Assembly (NCBI GenBank): GCA_016200125.1
Contig: JACQFK010000610.1
Coordinates: 1-6,623 of the forward strand
Length of the DNA stretch: 6,623 nt
Direction: 5' to 3'
Source: Planctomycetota bacterium
GTDB taxonomy: Bacteria; Planctomycetota; MHYJ01; JACPRB01
Below the pieces are notes generated by a model that worked only from the letters and a program-made list of their open reading frames with translations, did not search any database and was not told where the DNA came from. A program made the translations under genes and the position numbers. Below, piece by piece: positions 1 through 5,600 of this stretch (position 1 is its first letter; every line of letters starts with the position of its first letter).

Positions 1-545
1 CCGTCGCGCAGGCGCTTCGCCTGGGCCTGGACCTCCTCCGGCCGGCCCTCGAGGAAGAGCCTCGCGAAGAGGCGGGAGGGGGAGGTGTCCGAGGGGACCA
101 TCGCGCCGCTCCGGGTCCAGGAGAGGCTGAAGCCCTCGCCCGAGAGCACGAGGCTCGGATGGCGTGTCTCGCCGCCGACGCGTTCGGCGATCAGCTGGTC
201 GAGCGAGACCGTGTTCCGGAATCCGCCACGGTTCTCGGGGTGCGGGGCGGCGGTGAGGAAGCTGTAGAGGGAGTCGTGCGAGGGGCCCACGTCGGGATGG
301 GCCAGGCCGGAGATGACGCTGAACTCGTCGCGGAACTCGTTCAGCACCTCGAGATAGGGGCCGGGCACGTAGTCCCTGCCGCTCTTCTCCGGGAAGAAGT
401 GGGGCGCGTGGAGTCCGAGCGGCGTGCAGATGGAGATGAAGCGGCGGGGCGGCGGGGCGGCCGCGAGGCCGGAGGCCCGCGACTCGAGCCAGGGCAGCGC
501 CAGCGTCACGCCGGCGGCCCGGAGGAAGCCGCGTCGATTCATCAT
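1..545 (-). CDS. DUF1552 family protein, Tat-exported, N-terminal part (3' end outside window)
   Basis: About 181 residues are visible, and the frame stays open to the left edge. Reading from base 545, the protein starts MMNRRGFLRAAG and continues through a hydrophobic stretch (VTLALPWL) to an Ala/Pro-rich region. This is a twin-arginine signal peptide (Arg4-Arg5), so export in a folded state is expected. The mature part has features I associate with DUF1552: FISICTPLGLHAPHFFPEKSG, then an 'EFSVISGLAHPDVGPSHDS' segment, then TVSLDQLIAER. Family members are usually about 430-450 residues, so less than half is present. The biochemical function is unknown; relatives are nearly always encoded next to DUF1592 cytochrome proteins, as here. 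Two adjacent ATG codons (545 and 542) could start translation. The second sits at a better distance from the Shine-Dalgarno sequence and keeps the twin arginine. Family call is confident; function is not known. Confidence 0.88.
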   Translation of the reverse strand, partial: MMNRRGFLRAAGVTLALPWLESRASGLAAAPPPRRFISICTPLGLHAPHFFPEKSGRDYVPGPYLEVLNEFRDEFSVISGLAHPDVGPSHDSLYSFLTAAPHPENRGGFRNTVSLDQLIAERVGGETRHPSLVLSGEGFSLSWTRSGAMVPSDTSPSRLFARLFLEGRPEEVQAQAKRLRD

Positions 546-555
546 GGGGTCCTCA
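546..555 (-). promoter_or_regulatory. Ribosome binding site of the DUF1552 gene, overlapping the upstream stop codon
   Basis: On the minus strand the sequence is TGAGGACCCC followed by ATGATG. The TGA is the stop codon of the DUF1592 gene and also the start of the Shine-Dalgarno-like TGAGGA. Spacing from AGGA is 4 nt to the first ATG and 7 nt to the second, which favours the second ATG (base 542). A ribosome finishing DUF1592 would already cover this site, so translational coupling is likely. Confidence 0.6.
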
Positions 556-2943
556 CTTGTCACGGAAGAGCCGGCTCTGGACGATCTCGTGGACGAGCGT
601 CCGGAGCCCGTAGTTCCTGTCGCGGGTCCGGGCAACGACGGCGTCGATCCCGGCCCGGTCGGCCGCCTCGGGGGCGCCGCCCGTGCCGTAGGTCACCAGC
701 TTCACCGTGAGGGCGCGGACGATCGCCTCGGGATCCTTCAGGAGCAGCTGCTTGAGCTCGTCGATGTCCTTGAAAGGGCGGCCGTCCGGAAGGGCGTCGC
801 TCGGATCGACCTTGGGCCCCTTGAGATACGGCATCCGCCGGCCCTCCAGCGTGACGGGCTGCCCCCGGCCCGTGGTCCGGTAGTTTTCGCGCCAGCCGCC
901 GATGACGTCGAAGCTCTCGAGCGCGAAGCCCGGCGGGTCGATTTTCGCGTGGCAGCCCGCGCAGGCGGGCGTCTGCCGGTGCTTGGCGAGCTGCTCGCGG
1001 ATGGTGGTGGCGCCGCGGATGTCGGGCTCCACGGCCGGCACGTCGGCGGGCGGCCGCGGAGGCGTCGTCCCCAGGATCCGCTCCAGAACCCAGGCGCCGC
1101 GGAGGACCGGCGAGGTCGAGGTGCCGTTGGCCGTGACCTTGAGGACGCTCGCCATGGTCAGCACGCCGCCGCGGTGGCTCTCGGGCGGCAGCGGCGTTTT
1201 GCGGAACTCCCAGCCCTCGACGCCGGGAATCCCGTAATGGCGGGCCAGCCGGCCGTTCAGCATCGAGAAGTCGGAGGCGATCAGGTTGGAGACGCCGAGG
1301 TCGCTCTTCAGGAGCTCCGCGAAGAAGAGCTGCGTCTCGCGGACCATCGAGACCTTCAGCATCTCGTCGTACTCGGGATACAGGATGTGGCTCGGCTCCG
1401 TGAAGTCGATGTCGCGCAGCGCGAGCCACTGGCCGATGAAGTTCTCGACGAAAGCCGACGCCTTCGGGTCCTTCAGCAGCCGCTCGACCTGGCCGCGCAG
1501 CGCTTCGGCCTGCCGCAGCTTTCCCTGCCCGGCGAGGGAGAGGAGCTCCTCGTCCGGCGTCGAGCTCCACAGGAAATAGGAGAGCCGGGCGGCGAGCGCG
1601 AAGTCGTCGAGCGGTCCGGGCTTCTCGCGGAGGAAGAGCAGCTCCGGCGAGACGAGCAGCGCGCCCAGGCCCACGCGGACCGCCTGCTCGAAGGTGCGGT
1701 TCTGGTCGAGCGTGCGGCGGACCAGGTCGAGGTAGGGCTCGATGTCGGCGTCCGAGACCTCGCGCCGGAACGCGCGGCGGGCGAGTCCGCGGAGGATGCG
1801 GGCGGCGTCGGAGAGGGGGTCCTTCGAGACGACCTCGAGCCGGTTGCCCGCGACCTTGGCCTGCGGCAGGTCGCCGAAGAGGCGGGTGTGCGATGCGGGG
1901 GGCCAGGGGTCGCTGAGCGGCCCCTCGACCTCCACCCACTGGACCGCGAGCCCCGGCCCCGTCCACGCGTCCGCGCCGACCTTGTTGACCTGCTGGGCCC
2001 CGGCGAGCCCGTAGGGATGGATCCGGATCGTGCTGCGCGCTTCAAGCGTATCGGTGAACTCGATGACCGCCGGCTCGCCGGCCGGGGCGTCGAAGTAATT
2101 CACCAGGTGGTTCGGCCGGCCGCCCATCTGCATGGAGCCCGCGTCGATGCGGTAGACGACCGGCTTCCCTTCGCTCTGGACGGCGCTCGTGGAGATGCGG
2201 AAGCGGTAGCGGCCGCGATCGGGCGGGTAGAACCCGTAGAGCACGATCGAGTTCCAGGCGGAGGAGCTGAACATCACGACGGTGTCGTCGATCTTGCGGT
2301 AGACGCTCTCGGTCGTGGTCTTGACCTGGTGGCTGTCCTTCAGGCTGTAGCGCTTCTTGATCAGCGGCGGCGGCGGGCCGTTGGCGATCGCCACGCCCAG
2401 GGCCGTCTCGGCCGCCTCGAGATAGCGTTCCAGGAGGAACGAGGAGACGTGGAGCGCGTCGCCGACGTTGTCGAATCCGTGGGCCGACGTGTCCGGCGGC
2501 AGGAGGTCCTTGAGCTCGATCTCGACGCCGAGCAGATCTCGCAGCGTGTTCTCGTACTCGACCCGGTTGAGGCGCCGGTAGACCACGCGCCCCTGGGCGG
2601 CCCGCCGCGCGGCCTGGGCCGTCTCATTCCCGGCGCGGATCCACTCGCTGAGCGTCCGGACCTCGGCCTCCGCGGGGCGCGGCTTTCCCTTCGGCGGCAT
2701 CTCGCCCGAGGCGGTTCGTTCCAGGACGGAGAGCCACTGCTTGCGGGCGGGCTCGGCGACGAAGTCGGGGGCGAGACGGTCCAGCCGCAGGTCTCCCTTC
2801 AGCTTCTCCGCCCTGTCCGAATGGCAGCCGTAGCAGTGGGCGACCAGGAGGGGGCGGATGCGGGTTTCGAAGGAGGCGGGATCGGCGGGAGGGGGCTTCT
2901 CCTGAAAGAGCAGAGCGATCAGGAGTGCGGCGACCCGGCTCAT
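553..2943 (-). CDS. DUF1592-type multidomain c-type cytochrome protein (PSCyt1/DUF1587/DUF1595/DUF1592/DUF1588/DUF1585)
   Basis: A 796-residue exported protein. A short N-terminal hydrophobic segment (VAALLIALLF, residues 4-13) looks like a signal peptide or anchor. CYGCH at 37-41 is a haem c motif of the planctomycete cytochrome type, with MPP at 82-84 a possible axial Met. Next come DUF1587 (RLNRVEYENTLRDLLG, 124-139), a beta-rich insert (about 205-345), DUF1595 (about 380-440), DUF1592 (about 445-573, with LAARLSYFLWSSTPDEEL), DUF1588 (about 591-688) with a second haem motif CAGCH at 661-665, and DUF1585 (about 718-793, with LPDGRPF). Order and length match full-length members, so it looks intact. 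The role is unknown: a periplasmic or surface electron-transfer or polymer-related function is usually suggested. ATG 2943 is preferred over the in-frame GTG at 2964 because GAAGGGG lies 5 nt upstream. It is the first gene of an operon with the DUF1552 gene 7 bp downstream. Confidence 0.95.
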   Translation of the reverse strand: MSRVAALLIALLFQEKPPPADPASFETRIRPLLVAHCYGCHSDRAEKLKGDLRLDRLAPDFVAEPARKQWLSVLERTASGEMPPKGKPRPAEAEVRTLSEWIRAGNETAQAARRAAQGRVVYRRLNRVEYENTLRDLLGVEIELKDLLPPDTSAHGFDNVGDALHVSSFLLERYLEAAETALGVAIANGPPPPLIKKRYSLKDSHQVKTTTESVYRKIDDTVVMFSSSAWNSIVLYGFYPPDRGRYRFRISTSAVQSEGKPVVYRIDAGSMQMGGRPNHLVNYFDAPAGEPAVIEFTDTLEARSTIRIHPYGLAGAQQVNKVGADAWTGPGLAVQWVEVEGPLSDPWPPASHTRLFGDLPQAKVAGNRLEVVSKDPLSDAARILRGLARRAFRREVSDADIEPYLDLVRRTLDQNRTFEQAVRVGLGALLVSPELLFLREKPGPLDDFALAARLSYFLWSSTPDEELLSLAGQGKLRQAEALRGQVERLLKDPKASAFVENFIGQWLALRDIDFTEPSHILYPEYDEMLKVSMVRETQLFFAELLKSDLGVSNLIASDFSMLNGRLARHYGIPGVEGWEFRKTPLPPESHRGGVLTMASVLKVTANGTSTSPVLRGAWVLERILGTTPPRPPADVPAVEPDIRGATTIREQLAKHRQTPACAGCHAKIDPPGFALESFDVIGGWRENYRTTGRGQPVTLEGRRMPYLKGPKVDPSDALPDGRPFKDIDELKQLLLKDPEAIVRALTVKLVTYGTGGAPEAADRAGIDAVVARTRDRNYGLRTLVHEIVQSRLFRDK

Positions 2944-2948
2944 GGCTG

Positions 2949-2955
2949 CCCCTTC
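2949..2955 (-). promoter_or_regulatory. Shine-Dalgarno site of the DUF1592 gene
   Basis: The minus strand reads GAAGGGG, then CAGCC, then ATG at 2943. The purine block with a 5 nt gap fixes the ATG rather than the GTG seven codons upstream, and it leaves the hydrophobic export segment immediately after the start. Confidence 0.55.
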
Positions 2956-3010
2956 AAGTCCCACCTACCCTACGCTCTCCGGCGGTTTCAGGACGTCCCC
3001 GGGGGCGATG

Positions 3011-3019
3011 TGCTATGAT
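3011..3019 (+). promoter_or_regulatory. Extended -10 promoter element of the response regulator gene
   Basis: TGCTATGAT matches the sigma-70 extended -10 pattern TGnTATAAT with one mismatch in the hexamer. No convincing -35 is seen at 16-18 bp upstream, which fits an extended -10 promoter. The expected start of transcription is near 3026-3027, only 5-6 nt before ATG 3032, so the mRNA would be almost leaderless. Confidence 0.5.
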
Positions 3020-3031
3020 TCCACGCACCGC

Positions 3032-3475
3032 ATGACCCAAGACAGCGCCGTCACCAAGACCGGCCGCCACGGGAAGATCCTTCTGGTCGAGGACGACAAG
3101 AACGTGCGCAGCGGCCTGACCCTCATGCTTCAGAGCTGGGGCTTCGAGGTGATCCAGGCCGAGGACGCCCGGAACGGTCTCCTCAAGGCGAAGACGATGG
3201 CTCCCGACCTCGTGATCCTCGACATCATCCTGCCCGTCCGATCGGGGTTCGAGCTCTGCAGGAAGCTCAAGTCCGAGGAGGGAACCCGGACGGTCCCCGT
3301 GCTCCTGCTCTCCGCCCTCTCCGTCGAGGAGCAGAAGAAGGAGAAGCACTGGAAGGGGGCGCCGGCCGCCGACGGCTACATGGCCAAGCCCTACAAGGCG
3401 CGCGAGCTGCTCGAGGCCCTCGACCGCCTGCTGCCGGCGAAGTCTAGCCGCCCGCCTCACTTGGGCGGCGCGTAG
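3032..3475 (+). CDS. Single-domain response regulator (CheY-like receiver domain)
   Basis: A 147-residue cytoplasmic protein made of one receiver (REC) domain, about residues 15-134, with a short Pro-rich tail and no output domain. The conserved phosphorylation residues are all present: the acidic pair Asp21-Asp22 in ILLVEDD, the phospho-acceptor Asp64 in DLVILDIILP, Ser94 in VLLLSAL, and Lys119 in MAKPY. It should be phosphorylated by a histidine kinase and act through protein-protein contact; no kinase is encoded nearby, so it is an orphan. The start is not certain. ATG 3032 has no Shine-Dalgarno sequence but sits just after a strong -10 element. ATG 3008 would add 8 residues and follows a G-rich block, but it lies upstream of that -10 element. 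The 3' end overlaps the convergent Kelch gene by 19 bp. Which pathway it serves cannot be told from the context. Confidence 0.93.
   Translation: MTQDSAVTKTGRHGKILLVEDDKNVRSGLTLMLQSWGFEVIQAEDARNGLLKAKTMAPDLVILDIILPVRSGFELCRKLKSEEGTRTVPVLLLSALSVEEQKKEKHWKGAPAADGYMAKPYKARELLEALDRLLPAKSSRPPHLGGA
3447..3469. terminator. GC hairpin in the convergent overlap, possible bidirectional terminator
   Basis: GCCGCCC (3447-3453) and GGGCGGC (3463-3469) are perfect inverted repeats forming a 7 bp all-GC stem with a 9 nt loop. It lies where the response regulator and Kelch genes meet tail-to-tail, and the Kelch stop codon is in the loop. No T-tract follows on either strand, so if it terminates it does so without a classical poly-U tail. 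Because it is inside coding sequence it may also be chance in GC-rich DNA. Confidence 0.4.
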
Positions 3476-4563
3476 CGGAACGCGTGGAAGGCGGGGCCCG
3501 CGATCCCCAGCAGCTGGTCGTTCGCGGCGTCGTAGCAGAGCGGCATCCAGGCCTGGCCGAAGGACTTCCTCATCGGAATCCCGTTCTCGCACTTCACCTC
3601 GCTCCAGGCGTCCGCCTTCGGGTCGTAGCGGAACATGCCGGACGCCTGGGTGCCGGACTTCGACTCGAAGTTCGCGACGCTGAAGAACAGGTCCCGCTTC
3701 GAGTCGTAGGCCAGCGCCCCGCGGCAGTGGGGGACGGGGCTGTCGGCCAGCTTCGCGAGCTCTTCGGTCGCCGGATCGAAGGCGTAGACGGCATTGAATC
3801 CAGCCTCCTTGCTGTCCATCCGGTCGTAGGAGCCGCCGCCGACGAGCAGCAGCCGCTTCCGCGGAGGATCGTGGAAGACCGTCATCCCCATGTGATCCCG
3901 GGGGAGATCCTTCTTCGCCTTCCGCCACTGACCGGAAGCGAGGTTGAGGATCCAGATCTTCCCATGCCCCGCGTAGATGATCGATTTCGTTTCGGGGGCG
4001 TAGGCCATGCCGTCTTCCAGGTCGTTCTGCGGATGCTCCTTCGACTCGATCCGGCTCCAGGCTCCCTTCTCGAGGTCGAAGCTCCAGGTGTTGTGGACGA
4101 CGTCGTGCCCCTTGATCTCCCCCTGCGCGGCGGCTTGATTCGCGCCGTTGCAGAGGACCACCGCCCGGAGATCGGGAACCAGGTCGAAGGCGTGGTAGAC
4201 GTGCCGGTCGCAGGGCGAGGGTTCGAGATCGTTCTCGGGGAGCGGGACCGTGCGGTAGTGCTGATCCTTCACCCGCGTCCAGTTCGAGATCTTCAGCGGC
4301 GCCAGTCGGGACGTGGCCGGGTCGAAGGCAAAGAGGCAGTTGCCGTAGATCGTGTAGCCGCCGTGCTTCGAATCGAACCACCGGTCGTAGAAGAGGACCC
4401 TCTTGGCGGCGGCGTCGTACACCAGCTTGTTCCAGCCCGCGTTGTTCCAGGTGCCCTGCTCCGAGGGATCCTTCGGCTGCTCCATGACCGGCTTGAGGGT
4501 CACCCAGGTGTTCGGCGGCGACTCGGTCTGCGCGGAGAGGAACGCCAGCAGCAGGAGCGTCAT
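3457..4563 (-). CDS. Secreted Kelch-like beta-propeller protein
   Basis: A 368-residue protein with a short signal peptide (MTLLLLAFLSAQTESPP) and no other membrane segment. It contains repeated blades with the Kelch pattern of a 'hydrophobic-x-x-Asp' strand followed about six residues later by Trp or Leu: LFAFDPATSRL (77-87), TWSFDLEKGAW (159-169), IWILNLASGQW (203-213), VYAFDPATEEL (259-269) and MFRYDPKADAW (310-320). VGGGSYD (241-247) is a Kelch-type double-glycine stretch. A propeller of five or six blades is likely. Such folds bind ligands or, in galactose oxidase relatives, carry a copper enzyme; I see no galactose oxidase active-site signature, so I infer binding or an unknown activity. 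Six cysteines are present. ATG 4563 is chosen because the signal peptide follows it directly. The TTG at 4593 would add ten non-hydrophobic residues. It stands alone between convergent and divergent neighbours. Confidence 0.85.
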   Translation of the reverse strand: MTLLLLAFLSAQTESPPNTWVTLKPVMEQPKDPSEQGTWNNAGWNKLVYDAAAKRVLFYDRWFDSKHGGYTIYGNCLFAFDPATSRLAPLKISNWTRVKDQHYRTVPLPENDLEPSPCDRHVYHAFDLVPDLRAVVLCNGANQAAAQGEIKGHDVVHNTWSFDLEKGAWSRIESKEHPQNDLEDGMAYAPETKSIIYAGHGKIWILNLASGQWRKAKKDLPRDHMGMTVFHDPPRKRLLLVGGGSYDRMDSKEAGFNAVYAFDPATEELAKLADSPVPHCRGALAYDSKRDLFFSVANFESKSGTQASGMFRYDPKADAWSEVKCENGIPMRKSFGQAWMPLCYDAANDQLLGIAGPAFHAFRYAPPK

Positions 4564-4569
4564 CGCCTC

Positions 4570-4575
4570 ATCATA
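4570..4575 (-). promoter_or_regulatory. Possible -10 element of the Kelch gene
   Basis: The minus strand reads TATGAT, then GAGGCG, then ATG. Counting seven bases from the end of the hexamer puts +1 on the A of the start codon at 4563. The only Shine-Dalgarno-like bases (GAGG) are 2 nt from the ATG, too close to work normally. No -35 is recognisable at 16-18 bp, so this call is tentative. Confidence 0.35.
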
Positions 4576-4603
4576 CTGAAGAAGCGGGCGCAATCGAGGT
4601 AAC

Positions 4604-4632
4604 TTGTGCGGGCGCCTGCCGTCAGATACTCT
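4604..4632 (+). promoter_or_regulatory. Weak promoter candidate for the SH3-like protein gene
   Basis: TTGTGC (4604-4609) could be a -35 element. It pairs with TACTCT (4627-4632) at a 17 bp spacing or with GATACT (4625-4630) at 15 bp. Both hexamers match the consensus only partly. Transcription would start near 4637-4639, leaving a leader of about 17-19 nt that includes the ribosome binding site. Confidence 0.3.
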
Positions 4633-4642
4633 GTTTCGATCA

Positions 4643-4648
4643 GGGAGG
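4643..4648 (+). promoter_or_regulatory. Shine-Dalgarno site of the SH3-like protein gene
   Basis: GGGAGG followed by 7 nt and ATG 4656 is a near-ideal ribosome binding site. It confirms ATG 4656 as the start. Confidence 0.75.
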
Positions 4649-4655
4649 AATTGCG

Positions 4656-5600
4656 ATGAATCGTTGGACGCTGCTCGGCCTGCTTTCCATGGCGGGAGTC
4701 CTTTCCGCCGACACGATCCGCCTCAAGAACGGCGGAAGCCTCGAGGGCGTGATCGTCCGGGAGGGCGACGGCGGCGTCGTCGTCCGGCTCAAGTACGCGA
4801 CCGTCACGATCGACCGCACCGACATCGACGCCATCGAGAAGCAGGCGCGGGAGCAGGCGCAGGCGGCCAACCCGGTCCATCTGCCGCGCTGGGACAAGTG
4901 CATCGAGGCTGTCGCGTCCCGTCCCTGGTCCGGCGCGCTCCGCCAGATCCCGGCGACGGTCATCGACAAGGGCATCCTGAAGAACGTGCCCTACATGTCC
5001 CACCAGAGCGGCAACTACGAGTTCAACCTCTACGGCGACCCCGACGACCCGGCGGGCATCGAGATCGGCGTCACCAAGGAGCTGCTCAAGAGCGACGCCG
5101 CGAAGAAGGAGTGTCTCGAGGTCATCGCGGCGCTGCTTTCCGATGCGAAGGACGTCGCCGCGCTCCGCTCGCTCGATCTTAAGCCGGGGAAGACCGAGCG
5201 GGAAGGGCTGACCTTCGAGATAACGCCCGAGACGGCCGAGGACGCCTACGAGGGCTGGTGGATCTCGGTCTACAGCAAGAAGCTGCTCGACGAGGCGCGC
5301 GCGACCGACGAGGAGCTCAAGAAGATCACGATCGACGAGGATCAGCTGGAGAAGGAGGAGGCGGCGGAGCGCGAGCGGGCCAAGAAGGAGCTTGCGGAGC
5401 GGAAGGCGGGCGACAAGAAGAAGCCCGAGCCCAGGAAGGCGGAGGCGCCGGGCTACTTCGGCTTCAACCCCTACCTCTTCCAGAAGCAGGAGACGAAGCA
5501 TTCCCGGGTCGTGACGAAGCAGGGCGGCCTGCGCCGCTTCTACGTCCGCGGCTACCACCGTCCCCGCGGGGGGGGCTACACCCGCGGCGGCCACCGCTAA
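4656..5600 (+). CDS. Secreted protein with N-terminal SH3-like module, charged helix and Arg/Gly/Tyr-rich tail
   Basis: A 314-residue protein of unknown function. Residues 1-18 form a signal peptide (MNRWTLLGLLSMAGVLSA), so it is exported. Residues 19-62 (DTIRLKNGGSLEGVIVREGD onward to DIDAIEK) form a small beta-barrel module resembling the SH3- or Sm-like domain found at the start of many planctomycete secreted proteins. A middle region (75-210) contains GNYEFNLYGDPDDPAG and AYEGWWISVYSKK, probably an alpha/beta domain I cannot name. Residues 215-263 are very rich in Lys and Glu and likely form a long helix or coiled coil. The tail after 265 turns aromatic and basic, ending in YVRGYHRPRGGGYTRGGHR. 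The start is set by a strong Shine-Dalgarno sequence. The stop overlaps that of the convergent PLP enzyme gene. A scaffold, adhesion or polymer-binding role is conceivable, but nothing in the sequence shows it. Confidence 0.85.
   Translation: MNRWTLLGLLSMAGVLSADTIRLKNGGSLEGVIVREGDGGVVVRLKYATVTIDRTDIDAIEKQAREQAQAANPVHLPRWDKCIEAVASRPWSGALRQIPATVIDKGILKNVPYMSHQSGNYEFNLYGDPDDPAGIEIGVTKELLKSDAAKKECLEVIAALLSDAKDVAALRSLDLKPGKTEREGLTFEITPETAEDAYEGWWISVYSKKLLDEARATDEELKKITIDEDQLEKEEAAERERAKKELAERKAGDKKKPEPRKAEAPGYFGFNPYLFQKQETKHSRVVTKQGGLRRFYVRGYHRPRGGGYTRGGHR

Larger units (their letters stand above)
2944..3031. other. Divergent intergenic region between the DUF1592 operon and the response regulator gene
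   Basis: This 88 bp gap must hold the promoters of both divergent units. On the plus strand TGCTATGAT (3011-3019) is a good extended -10 element. On the minus strand I see only weak candidates: a CTGAAA block (2987-2992 region) with GTAGGT-like sequence downstream. No clear operator palindrome is visible. Confidence 0.5.
4564..4655. other. Divergent intergenic region between the Kelch and SH3-like protein genes
   Basis: This 92 bp gap contains the start signals of both neighbours. On the minus strand a TATGAT hexamer lies right next to the Kelch start codon. On the plus strand there is a weak promoter candidate and a clear Shine-Dalgarno sequence. I see no strong inverted repeat that would suggest a shared operator. 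Confidence 0.5.

Noticed and set aside
2944..2964. Upstream GTG start for the DUF1592 protein
   Set aside because: It would add seven residues before the hydrophobic segment, and the best Shine-Dalgarno sequence lies between it and the ATG at 2943.
424..3018. 864-codon open frame on the plus strand opposite the DUF1592 and DUF1552 genes
   Set aside because: It lies antisense to genes with clear conserved domains. Its translation is Arg/Ala/Val/Leu-rich with no recognisable domain, as expected for a shadow frame in GC-rich DNA.
2954..4381. 475-codon open frame on the minus strand covering the response regulator and part of the Kelch gene
   Set aside because: It runs through both real genes in the wrong frame, has low-complexity Arg/Leu-rich composition, and has no domain.
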